Shown here in pieces: positions 1 through 8,826 of a stretch of 64,000 nt of DNA. The number at the start of each line of letters is the position of its first letter. Position 1 is the first letter of the stretch. The stretch is from Streptomyces sp. ISL-94 (GTDB lineage Bacteria; Actinomycetota; Actinomycetes; Streptomycetales; Streptomycetaceae), in NCBI RefSeq assembly GCF_018614075.1, contig NZ_JAGGOZ010000014.1:1-64000 (forward strand). Direction: 5' to 3'. The notes beneath the pieces were generated by a model. It was not told where the DNA came from, did not search any database, and saw only the letters and a list, made by a program, of their open reading frames with translations. A program made the translations under genes and the position numbers.

Positions 1-56
1 GGGAGATGGGGTTCGATCAGAGTCCACTGCTCGTCGGTGAGATCGCCTCGCGCCAT
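1..56 (-). mobile_element. IS5-family transposase, N-terminal fragment cut by window edge
   Basis: Reading the minus strand from the ATG at 56 gives MARGDLTDEQWTLIEPHLP before the window ends. This is the characteristic opening of IS5-type (DUF4096-containing) transposases common in Streptomyces. Only 18 codons are visible, so completeness and catalytic residues cannot be judged. The insertion-sequence end should lie in 57-130, but a terminal inverted repeat cannot be identified with one end missing. The reading is confident as to family start, uncertain as to subgroup. Confidence 0.7.
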
Positions 57-210
57 GACTGATGGCCTATCAAGACCGGGCCTCCGTGCGCAGGCGATCT
101 ACCGAACTCGTGATTTGGACTCCAGACAGGACCTAGCTGGCCGCGGAGCCCCCGTACGGGCCGGCCCGCCCCCAGTGGCCCTTCGCGGTCGCGCACGCCA
201 GCCTGAAGAC

Positions 211-1719
211 ATGACCGCGCCCCCTGAACCGCCCGTCGCGCCCGCGGTCCCCATCGCGTCCGCGCAGGGCCGGTGGATCCTGCTGACCACCGTGCTCGGG
301 TCGAGCATGGCCCTGTTGGACTCGACGGTGGTCAATGTCGCCCTGCCCCGCATCGGACTGGATCTCGGCGCCGACCTGGCCGTGCTCCAGTGGACGGTCA
401 ACGCCTATCTTTTGACGCTGGCCGGGCTGATCCTGGTCGGCGGAGCCCTCGGCGACCGCTTCGGGCGGCGCCGGATCTTCGTGCTGGGCGTGGTGTGGTT
501 CGCGGTGGGCTCGCTGCTGTGCGGGATCGCGCCGAACGCCGGGACCCTGGTGGCCGCCCGAGCCCTCCAGGGCATCGGCGGCGCACTGCTGACCCCCGGC
601 TCCCTCGCGCTGATCCAGGGCTCGATCCGCGCCGAGGACCGGGGGCGGGCCGTGGGGCTGTGGTCGGGTCTGGGCGGGGTCGGGGCGGCCGTGGGGCCGT
701 TCCTCGGCGGCTGGCTGGTGGACGGGCCGGGCTGGCGCTGGGTGTTCCTGCTGAACGTGCCGCTCGCCGCGCTGTGCGTCCCGGTGGCGCTGCGCCATGT
801 ACCGGAATCCCGGGACCCGCACGCTCAGGGGCGGTTCGACATCGCCGGGTCCGTACTGGGCGCGGCGGCGCTGGCCCTGCTCACGTACGCGCTGATCGAG
901 GCGCGGTCCGCCGCGGCGCCGGTGATCGGCGCGGCGGTGGGCGGCCTCCTGCTGGCCGGGGCGTTCGTCCAGGTCGAGCGGCGGCGGGCGGAGCCGATGA
1001 TGCCGCCGGCCATCTTCTCGTCCCGGCTGTTCACCGCGGTCAATGTGGTCACCCTGTTCGTGTACGCGGCCCTCGGCGGCTTCTTCTTCCTCGTCGTCCT
1101 CCAGCTCCAGGTGGTTTCCGGCTACTCGGCGCTGGCCGCCGGGGCGGCGCTGCTGCCGACCACCGCGCTGATGCTGCTGCTGTCGGCCCGGTCGGGGGAG
1201 CTCGGGGAGCGGATCGGGCCGCGGATCCCGCTGACCGTGGGGCCGCTGCTGTGCGCGGCCGGGATGCTGCTGATGCTGCGGGTGGGGCCCGAGGCCTCAT
1301 ACGTACGCGACGTACTGCCGGCGCTGGTGGTGATGGGCCTGGGCCTGGTGACGCTGGTGGCTCCGCTGACGGCGACCGTGCTGGCCTCGGTGGACCCGGG
1401 CCGGGCGGGGGTGGCCAGCGGCATCAACAACGCGGCGGCCCGGGTGGCGGGGCTCCTCGCGGTGGCGGCGCTGCCGCTGCTGTCCGGCATGGGGCCGGAG
1501 GCCTACCGCTCGGCGGCCGAGTTCGACGCCGCCTTCGGGCGTGCCATGCCGTGGTGTGCGGGGGCGCTCGCGGCGGGCGCCGCGGTGGCGTGGGCGACCG
1601 TACGCTCCCCCGCGCCCGGGGCCTGTCACCCGCAGTGCCAGACGCACTGCGCGGTGACCGCTCCGCCGCTCGAACGTCCGCGGGCGGCGGGTTCGCCCGA
1701 GGGGCGGGACCTTGACTGA
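211..1719 (+). CDS. DHA2-type (EmrB/QacA) MFS drug-efflux transporter
   Basis: Predicted 502-residue inner-membrane proton antiporter, the size of 14-helix DHA2 exporters. The first helix carries the family signature LDSTVVNVALP (about residues 36-46). MFS motif A follows helix 2 (GDRFGRRR, about 80-87) and a motif-C-like GAAVGPFLGGWLVDGPGWRWVF lies near 155-175. The ATG at 211 is preferred to the upstream GTG at 37, because residues from that start would be Arg/Pro-rich and unlike a transporter N-terminus, and because helix 1 begins soon after 211. No TetR-type regulator lies beside it; the transposase fragment to the left may have replaced one. Substrate cannot be deduced. The stop codon falls in a 13-bp tandem repeat. 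Confidence 0.88.
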   Translation: MTAPPEPPVAPAVPIASAQGRWILLTTVLGSSMALLDSTVVNVALPRIGLDLGADLAVLQWTVNAYLLTLAGLILVGGALGDRFGRRRIFVLGVVWFAVGSLLCGIAPNAGTLVAARALQGIGGALLTPGSLALIQGSIRAEDRGRAVGLWSGLGGVGAAVGPFLGGWLVDGPGWRWVFLLNVPLAALCVPVALRHVPESRDPHAQGRFDIAGSVLGAAALALLTYALIEARSAAAPVIGAAVGGLLLAGAFVQVERRRAEPMMPPAIFSSRLFTAVNVVTLFVYAALGGFFFLVVLQLQVVSGYSALAAGAALLPTTALMLLLSARSGELGERIGPRIPLTVGPLLCAAGMLLMLRVGPEASYVRDVLPALVVMGLGLVTLVAPLTATVLASVDPGRAGVASGINNAAARVAGLLAVAALPLLSGMGPEAYRSAAEFDAAFGRAMPWCAGALAAGAAVAWATVRSPAPGACHPQCQTHCAVTAPPLERPRAAGSPEGRDLD

Positions 1720-1779
1720 ATCCCGGACTGAATTCCTGGACTGAATTCCTGGACTGAATTCCTGGACTGAACTTCCAGC
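1716..1779. repeat. 13-bp tandem repeat spanning an MFS gene stop codon
   Basis: Three perfect head-to-tail copies of CTGAATTCCTGGA occupy 1728-1766. They are flanked by a degenerate 12-bp copy (1716-1727) and a degenerate 13-bp copy (1767-1779). The first unit contains the TGA stop of the upstream transporter. The tract is less GC-rich than its surroundings and each perfect unit contains GAATTC. Confidence 0.9.
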
Positions 1780-1827
1780 CGATGCCACGGTGCCCGCACC
1801 TCTCGTCCCCCTCCTTCGGAGGTTCGC

Positions 1828-1956
1828 ATGACTCCCAGCCGCAGAACGGTGCTGCGCAAGGCGCGTGCCAAGGCCGCCGGACCGGCCCTCGGGACCCTGC
1901 GGGGCGGCGGCGGGGGCGTCCGCTGCTCGACGATGCAGCAGCCGGCCGCGGGGTAG
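1828..1956 (+). CDS. Possible 42-aa small protein or leader peptide
   Basis: Open frame from ATG 1828 preceded by a strong GGAGG six bases upstream. It translates as MTPSRRTVLRKARAKAAG followed by a Gly-rich tail. It ends ten bases before the DUF6629 gene, so it could be translationally coupled to it. No family is recognised. The basic N-terminus could be the remnant of a longer gene. The good ribosome site is the main support; coding status is unproven. Confidence 0.35.
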   Translation: MTPSRRTVLRKARAKAAGPALGTLRGGGGGVRCSTMQQPAAG

Positions 1957-1965
1957 CGGGGCGGC

Positions 1966-2601
1966 ATGTGCTGGAGCGCGACGGCCGATCTGACGGCGGG
2001 TACGGCCATCACCGCCGTCGGGCTCGTCTGCGTGGCAGGGGTGGTGCGGGCGCGGCGGCTCCGCGAACTGCCCGTGGCCGAGCTGCCGCTGCTGCTCGGC
2101 GCGCACCAGCTGGTGGAGGCCGCCGTCTGGAGTGCGGGAGGCGGCTGCTCCCGCGCCACGACGGCCTGGGCCGTGATCGCCCTGCCGGTACTGCCCGTCT
2201 GGGTGCCGCTCGGGGTGCTGCTCGCCGCCGCGCCGGAGGCCGGGCGCCGCCTGTGGGCGCCGGCGGCCGTCGGTCTCGCCACCGCCGCCGTGCTCGCGTA
2301 CTGCCTCGCGACCCGGCCGGTGACCGCCGAGATCCGGGGCCACACCCTCGGCTACGGCGTGAATGTTCCGTGGATGCCGCTGCTCCTGACGGGTTATCTG
2401 TTCGCCACGCTCGGCTCCCTGCTGCTCGCCGGGGACCGGCGGCTCAGGCTCCTCGGCGCCGTACTGGCCGCCGGGGCATTGGCCTGCTCAGCGCTGTGGC
2501 GGCTGGAATTCGCCTCCGCCTGGTGCGCGTTCGCGGCGATCGCCTCCGCGCTGGTCGTGGGCTGGGTCCGACGCCCGGGACCCCGTTCCCCTGTTGCGTG
2601 A
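1966..2601 (+). CDS. DUF6629 family membrane protein
   Basis: A 211-residue polytopic membrane protein starting MCWSATADL, the invariant opening of the DUF6629 family. A GAHQLVEA segment follows near residue 45, also typical of the family. Six to seven hydrophobic stretches alternate with short Arg-rich loops (for example around 115-150 and 165-205), and the C-terminus is basic. The family has no established function; the small size and lack of catalytic motifs argue for a structural or sensory membrane role. The gene probably forms a unit with the small upstream frame ending at 1956. A longer overlapping frame from 1782 is an out-of-frame shadow. Confidence 0.8.
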   Translation: MCWSATADLTAGTAITAVGLVCVAGVVRARRLRELPVAELPLLLGAHQLVEAAVWSAGGGCSRATTAWAVIALPVLPVWVPLGVLLAAAPEAGRRLWAPAAVGLATAAVLAYCLATRPVTAEIRGHTLGYGVNVPWMPLLLTGYLFATLGSLLLAGDRRLRLLGAVLAAGALACSALWRLEFASAWCAFAAIASALVVGWVRRPGPRSPVA

Positions 2602-2620
2602 TCGACCGAAAGTTACCTAG

Positions 2621-4345
<1,725 letters not shown>

Positions 4346-4369
4346 GGCCGCGTCCTCCCCCCAGCGGCC

Positions 4370-4398
4370 GGGGCCGTTCGGATCCCCCGAACGGCCCC
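4370..4398. terminator. Bidirectional hairpin between convergent genes
   Basis: GGGGCCGTTCGG (4370-4381) pairs perfectly with CCGAACGGCCCC (4387-4398) around a 5-base loop. It lies between the convergent cholesterol oxidase and AhpD-like genes. There is no T-tract, which is common for Streptomyces terminators. Confidence 0.75.
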
Positions 4399-4420
4399 GT
4401 ATCCATGCGCGCTGCGCCGC

Positions 4421-4900
4421 TCAGTGCCCCGGCAGCACACAGACGCTGTCCAGGCCGAGGACGTGGTTGAGCCGGCCGAAGGCCAGCCAGGACCCGATGC
4501 TCATGGTCAGTTCCACGATCTCCAACTGGCTGTAGTGCACGGTCATCCGCTCCCAGAACTCGTCGTCGAGGCCGTGGTGGTCGAGGGTGTACCGCTCGGC
4601 GTACTCCGCCGCCAGCCGGGTGCGCTCGTCGAAGCGGTCCGTGGTGCGCCACTCCGCGACCGCGTCGGAGAACTCCTCCTCGACCTTCTCCCCGTCCCGG
4701 TCGGTACGCCAGTCCAGGCAGAAGACGCACCCGTTGATCTGCGCTACCCGCAGCCGGGCGGCCTCGAACTCACGCAGGCCCAGGGTGGTGTGGGCGTACA
4801 CCGAGAGGGAGAAGTTCGCGGCGGCCATCCCGATGCCGGGGACCATGTCGCCCCACACGTACTCGATCGGATGCTGCCCTTCAGGGACGTCGATCCTCAT
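4421..4900 (-). CDS. Carboxymuconolactone decarboxylase / AhpD-like protein
   Basis: A 159-residue cytoplasmic protein of the AhpD/CMD superfamily. The redox motif Cys58-x-x-Cys61 lies in the conserved context INGCVFCLDW, with the helical bundle on both sides. Characterised AhpD members are thiol-dependent alkylhydroperoxidases; decarboxylase members lack the Cys pair, so a peroxidase or disulfide reductase role is the better guess. The start codon overlaps the stop of the upstream reductase gene by four bases (ATGA), so the two are co-translated and probably share a pathway. Peroxide release by the neighbouring oxidase suggests a link, but that is inference. Confidence 0.85.
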   Translation of the reverse strand: MRIDVPEGQHPIEYVWGDMVPGIGMAAANFSLSVYAHTTLGLREFEAARLRVAQINGCVFCLDWRTDRDGEKVEEEFSDAVAEWRTTDRFDERTRLAAEYAERYTLDHHGLDDEFWERMTVHYSQLEIVELTMSIGSWLAFGRLNHVLGLDSVCVLPGH

Positions 4901-5979
4901 GGCTGTTTCCTTCCGAGTCTGCCGATGGCGGGGCGCAAGGGGATGTCGAGGGCGTCGTACAGTCCTGGTTTCGCCTCGGTGAGCCAGTCGATGGCGCTCA
5001 CCAGGCGGCCGACGGCGGTGGCGTTGCCGCCGGCCGAGCGGTTCTCGCCCTCGTCGGTGGCTTCGATGGTGACCTCGATGCGCGGGCGGCCCTCGATGAC
5101 GACCCGGTGGGCGCCGTCACCGCCGTCGGGCGGGGTGGGCCAGTCCGGCGCGCACGACGCGTGGATGCGGGTGACGTGCTCGATGACGAGCCGGGGTTCG
5201 CCCTCGACGATGCCCTGCACCTCGAAGCGGATCGCACCCTGCGTGCCGGCCTCGAACGCGCCCATCGTCCGGGTCATCACCGTGGTGTCGAGCGCGCGCC
5301 GGTCCACCGTCTCGCGGATCTCGTCGAGTTCGACCCCGAGCGCCCGGGCCATCATGCGTATCTGGCCGCCCCACACCATGGTCGGGATCGAGGGCAGGAG
5401 CATCATCGGCTCGTACTCCATGGGCCGGCCCATGCCGACGAGGTGGCGCACGGAGTCCGGCTGGTCGTAGGTGGAGTAGTCGAAGATCTCCTGGCAGCGG
5501 ATGGCGTCGATGGTGGTGCCGAGTCCGCTGAGCAGGAGCGGGAGTACGTCGTTGCCCCAGCCGGGGTCCACGCCGGAGGCGAAGAGCGAGCCGCCGCCCT
5601 CCGCGATGGCGGCCAGCACCGGATCGCGGAACTCCGGTGGTGCGCTGCGGTGGTCGTAGAGCGGGTAGAGCGCGGGGCTGACGACCACCGCGCCGGCCCG
5701 GATCGCCCGGGTGATGTCGGCGAGGGCGTCATCGGGCCGGATGTCCCCGGAGGCGGCGTACACCACGGCCTGGGGGCGGGCGGCCAGCACAGCCTCGATG
5801 TCGTCGGTGGCCCCGACCCCCAAGGGGCGGCCGAGTGCGCCGAGTTCGCCCGCGTCGCGGCCGACCTTGGCTGGATTGTGGACGAGGACTGCGGAGAGTT
5901 TCAGCGCGGGATGGGCCTCGACGGCGCGGATGGCCAAACGGCCGACGTTGCCGGTACCCCAGACAACCGTGGAAATCAT
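4897..5979 (-). CDS. NAD(P)-dependent amine dehydrogenase / DapB-like reductase
   Basis: A 360-residue cytoplasmic protein with an N-terminal Rossmann fold (VVWGTGNVGRLAIRAVE, residues 5-21) and the architecture of the dihydrodipicolinate-reductase-like family. That family includes 2,4-diaminopentanoate dehydrogenase. The substrate domain runs from roughly residue 130 (FASGVDPGWGNDVLPLL) to the end. Many actinobacterial homologues lie in steroid or aromatic degradation loci, so proximity to cholesterol oxidase is suggestive, but the substrate is not readable from sequence. It is the first gene of a two-gene operon with the AhpD-like protein. Confidence 0.82.
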   Translation of the reverse strand: MISTVVWGTGNVGRLAIRAVEAHPALKLSAVLVHNPAKVGRDAGELGALGRPLGVGATDDIEAVLAARPQAVVYAASGDIRPDDALADITRAIRAGAVVVSPALYPLYDHRSAPPEFRDPVLAAIAEGGGSLFASGVDPGWGNDVLPLLLSGLGTTIDAIRCQEIFDYSTYDQPDSVRHLVGMGRPMEYEPMMLLPSIPTMVWGGQIRMMARALGVELDEIRETVDRRALDTTVMTRTMGAFEAGTQGAIRFEVQGIVEGEPRLVIEHVTRIHASCAPDWPTPPDGGDGAHRVVIEGRPRIEVTIEATDEGENRSAGGNATAVGRLVSAIDWLTEAKPGLYDALDIPLRPAIGRLGRKQP

Positions 5980-6035
5980 GCGCGGAGGGTAGCGACAGGA
6001 CCTGCAGGTTTCCAGAGTCTGCCGGGCCTCCTCGG

Positions 6036-6293
6036 CTACTGGTTCCGGGCGCCCAGGACGAAGAGGAGGTAGACGAAGAAGGCGAAGAGGTGACCGACGA
6101 ACAAGTAGGCGATCAGCCGGATCACCAGACCGCGCGGGAACTTGGACTCGATCGTGGGCTCGGTCGTGGACTCGGTCGTGGACTCGGTCGTGGACTCGGT
6201 CTTCGGCTCGGCCTGCTGCACGGCCTGGGGCACGGTCTGGGTCTGGGTCTGGGTCTGGGTCTGGGACTGGGTCTGGGACTGGGTCTGGGACAT
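6036..6293 (-). CDS. DUF6126 family small membrane protein
   Basis: An 85-residue protein. Residues 1-50 are low complexity, first Gln/Thr repeats and then Ser/Thr/Glu repeats. Residues 52-85 contain the conserved FPRGLVIRLIAYLFVGHLFA core and one to two transmembrane helices typical of DUF6126. Members of this family are regularly found directly downstream of XRE-cupin regulators, as here (17 bp spacing), implying a shared operon and perhaps a membrane partner of the regulator. The low-complexity half is encoded by DNA repeats and is likely to vary in length between strains. Confidence 0.82.
   Translation of the reverse strand: MSQTQSQTQSQTQTQTQTQTVPQAVQQAEPKTESTTESTTESTTEPTIESKFPRGLVIRLIAYLFVGHLFAFFVYLLFVLGARNQ
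6159..6291. repeat. In-frame 12-bp and 6-bp tandem repeats in the DUF6126 gene
   Basis: Three perfect copies of CTCGGTCGTGGA occupy 6159-6194, with degenerate copies on both sides. From about 6234 to 6291 the sequence is a hexamer tract of GGTCTG with GGACTG variants. Unit sizes are multiples of three, so gain or loss changes the length of the Ser/Thr/Glu and Gln/Thr tails without frameshift. Confidence 0.9.
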
Positions 6294-6309
6294 GGGTACG
6301 GCTCCTCGC

Positions 6310-6990
6310 CTATCGGTGGTGCGTGGTGGTGGTGGCGCCGCCTCCCAGGCACAGCCCGGCGAGGCTGCTCTGCAGCAGGGTGTGGACGAACAGCAGGTCG
6401 GCTCCGCCGGAGGCGGCGGCCGTGATGCGGTGCGGGGTGAGCGAGTCGAAGTGCGCGCTGTCCCCCGGCTCCAGCAGGTACTCGGTCTCCCCCAGGTGCA
6501 GCCGCAGCCGCCCGCCCAGGACGTACAGCCATTCCTCGCCCGGATGTACGCGGACCAACTCGCCCTGGCTGCGGCCCTGCGGGACGTGCACGCGCAGCGC
6601 CTGCATCCCGCGCCCGGAGCCGCCCGCCTGCCAGTACGTCCACCCGTCGGCCTCGTGGGCCCCCGGTCCGCCGGCCCGTACGATGGGATCGCCGACGGCC
6701 GGGGTCTCGCCGAGCAGCTCCGAGACGGTCGTGCCGTAGGTGCGGGCGAGCGCGAGCAGCAGCGGCAGCGAGGGCCGGCGCCGGCCGGTCTCCAGGCGGG
6801 ACAGGTGGGCGGGCGAGAGCCGGGCCCGTGCGGCGGCGGCCTCGAGGGTGAGTCCGGCGCGGCGGCGCAGGTCGCGCAGCTGCGGGGCTACGGCGGGCAG
6901 CTCGTCGGCCGGGTCTTCGGGGCGGGCTGCGTCTTCGGCGCCACGGGCGGCGGCCGCGTCCTCGGGGCCGGGGGCAGGACCGGGTGTCAT
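6310..6990 (-). CDS. XRE-family regulator with C-terminal cupin domain
   Basis: A 226-residue two-domain transcription factor. After an acidic, Ala-rich N-terminal tail, a helix-turn-helix lies at about residues 38-92 (LRDLRRRAGLTLEAAAARARLSPAHLSRLE). A cupin barrel occupies about 140-215, including HPGEEWLYVLGG and PGDSAHFDS, the ligand-sensing part. Such MerR-independent XRE-cupin proteins usually regulate their own operon or an adjacent transporter or oxidoreductase. Here the operon partner is the DUF6126 gene, and two palindromes immediately upstream of the start are likely autoregulatory sites. The ligand is unknown. Confidence 0.88.
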   Translation of the reverse strand: MTPGPAPGPEDAAAARGAEDAARPEDPADELPAVAPQLRDLRRRAGLTLEAAAARARLSPAHLSRLETGRRRPSLPLLLALARTYGTTVSELLGETPAVGDPIVRAGGPGAHEADGWTYWQAGGSGRGMQALRVHVPQGRSQGELVRVHPGEEWLYVLGGRLRLHLGETEYLLEPGDSAHFDSLTPHRITAAASGGADLLFVHTLLQSSLAGLCLGGGATTTTHHR

Positions 6991-7010
6991 GCCCCGATTG
7001 AGCCAGAGAC

Positions 7011-7046
7011 GTGCCTGACTGGCAATCCGTCTTGCCTCTGAGGCAA
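7011..7046 (-). promoter_or_regulatory. Paired operator-like palindromes upstream of XRE-cupin gene
   Basis: TTGCCTCTGAGGCAA (7032-7046) is a perfect 15-bp palindrome. GTGCCTGACTGGCAA (7011-7025) is an imperfect version of the same element exactly 21 bp nearer the regulator start. Two copies on the same helical face directly upstream of an XRE gene are the expected arrangement for autoregulation. Binding is inferred. Confidence 0.6.
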
Positions 7047-7075
7047 ATTCACCCGCCGCGCGGCCGCCCTTCGGT

Positions 7076-8629
7076 TCAGAGCCCGGCGTCGGCTCCCGCT
7101 CCGCCGCCCTCCCCGAGCACCGTCTCCACCGTGTCCGCCTGCTCGGCGCTCTTGTCCGGCCGGTGCCTGAGCACCCGCGCGAAGCGCAGCGCGACCCCGG
7201 CCGGGTAGCGCGGGGAGCGCTGCAGGCCGTCGTAGGCGATCTCCACCACCAGTTCGGGCCGTACCCGGACGGTGAAGCCGTCGTCCGACACCGCGAGCGC
7301 GCCCAGCGCCTCGGTCTGCCAGCGCAGCATCTCGTCCGTCAGCCCCTTGAAGGTCTTGCCGAGCATGGCGTAGGTGCCGTCGGCGGCCCGCGCCCCGAGG
7401 TGCAGGTTCGACAGCAGTCCGGTGCGCCGCCCGTGGCCCCATTCGGCGGCGAGGATCACCAGGTCCAGGGTGTGCACCGGCTTCACCTTGAGCCAGTTGC
7501 GGCCGCGCCGCCCGGCCGCGTAGGCCGAGTCGAGCCCCTTGACCAGGACGCCCTCGTGCCCGCGGCGCAGGGTCTCGGCCCAGAACTCCTCGGCCTCGGC
7601 GGCCTGCGCCCGCGGGTCCTCGACGACGAGCCGGCGGACCCGGGCGTGCTCGGGGACGAGGGCGGCGAGGGCCTCGTACCGCCGGCGGACCGGGAGGTCG
7701 AGGAGCACCTCGTCGGCGGCGGCCAGGACGTCGAAGAAGAAGGGGACGACCGGCAGGGTCCGCCGGGCGGCGTCGACGTCGACCCGGGAGCCGACCCGGC
7801 TCGCGATCTGCTGGAAGGGGACGGGACGGCCGTCCGCCGAGCGGCCGATGACCTCTCCGTCGAGGATGAACCGCTCACCCGGCAGCGACCGGGCCAGCTC
7901 GGCCACCTCCGGCAGGCGCGCGGTGATCTCGTCGAGGGAGCGCGTGTAGATCCGTACGTCGTCCCCTTCCCGGTGGACCTGGACCCGGATCCCGTCGAGC
8001 TTCTCCTCCACCGCGCAGGGCCCGACCGCCGCCAGGGCCTCGGCGACCGATGCGGCGGTGCCGGCCAGCATGGGCTGTACGGGCTGCCCCACGCGGAGGA
8101 TGAATCCGCCCAGCGCCTGCACTCCGTGCGCCAGCGCGGCCGCGGCGACCCGGGGCAGCGAGCCGTCCAGCATCACGGCGCGGCGCAGGTCGCCGGCAGG
8201 GACCCCGGCGGCCGCGGCCACCCCCTCCAGGGCCACCGCGTCCAGCGCGCCCTGGCGCACTTCGCCGGACAGCAGACGGCGCAGGAACGCCTGTTCGTCC
8301 GCGGTGGCCGCGCCCAGCAGGCCGTCGAGGACCCGGCGCCGGCGGGCCTGTGATCCCGTACCGGCGACGGCGGCCAGTTCGGTCACCGCCTCGTCGACGG
8401 CGCGCACGGTCAGGGTGGGGCCGGCCGCCGGTTCGACTTCTTGCGCGAGCATCCGCCCGCCGATGCCGGGGCGGCCCTGCGGGAGGCGCCCGGCGAGGTA
8501 GGAGATCACCAGGGCGGCCTCCTCCGGGGAGGCCGCGGCGAAGACCTCCGCGAGCAGGGCGGTCTTCCGGGACCGGGCGGAGGTGTCGGCGATCTCCCGG
8601 GACACGCGTGCGAGTTCGGCCAGCAGCAT
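7076..8629 (-). CDS. ligB: ATP-dependent DNA ligase LigB
   Basis: Joins nicked DNA using ATP through a covalent ligase-AMP intermediate; 517 residues. The domain order is that of mycobacterial LigB: N-terminal DNA-binding domain (about 1-180), nucleotidyltransferase domain with the adenylated lysine Lys210 in EEKLDGIRVQ, and a C-terminal OB-fold domain. The segment NWLKVKPVHTLDLVILAAEWGHGRR includes motif V. Sequence is collinear with LigB from beginning to end, including RIYTRSLD and MLGKTFKGLTDEML. LigB is dispensable in actinobacteria, where the NAD+ ligase LigA seals replication nicks, so a repair role is likely. It is monocistronic, with a divergent promoter region of about 200 bp to the next gene. 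Confidence 0.95.
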   Translation of the reverse strand: MLLAELARVSREIADTSARSRKTALLAEVFAAASPEEAALVISYLAGRLPQGRPGIGGRMLAQEVEPAAGPTLTVRAVDEAVTELAAVAGTGSQARRRRVLDGLLGAATADEQAFLRRLLSGEVRQGALDAVALEGVAAAAGVPAGDLRRAVMLDGSLPRVAAAALAHGVQALGGFILRVGQPVQPMLAGTAASVAEALAAVGPCAVEEKLDGIRVQVHREGDDVRIYTRSLDEITARLPEVAELARSLPGERFILDGEVIGRSADGRPVPFQQIASRVGSRVDVDAARRTLPVVPFFFDVLAAADEVLLDLPVRRRYEALAALVPEHARVRRLVVEDPRAQAAEAEEFWAETLRRGHEGVLVKGLDSAYAAGRRGRNWLKVKPVHTLDLVILAAEWGHGRRTGLLSNLHLGARAADGTYAMLGKTFKGLTDEMLRWQTEALGALAVSDDGFTVRVRPELVVEIAYDGLQRSPRYPAGVALRFARVLRHRPDKSAEQADTVETVLGEGGGAGADAGL

Positions 8630-8826
8630 GCGGCCATCCTCCCGCCAAGGGACGCGCGCCGCCCGTCGGAAGCCCGGCCGCCCTGCCCCGCCCCCGCGCT
8701 CCGCGCCCCGCCCGCCCGCATACCGCAGGCGCGGTACCCGGCGTCGCCCGTGTAGTCCTCCGGAAGGTCATGACATCCCCCTGCGGGCGCTCGGGCACCG
8801 GGGCGCCTGGCGTTTAGGGTTCCCGT

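Noticed and set aside
6234..6291. Phase variation by GGTCTG slippage
   Set aside because: The unit is six bases, so copy-number change keeps the frame and alters only length.
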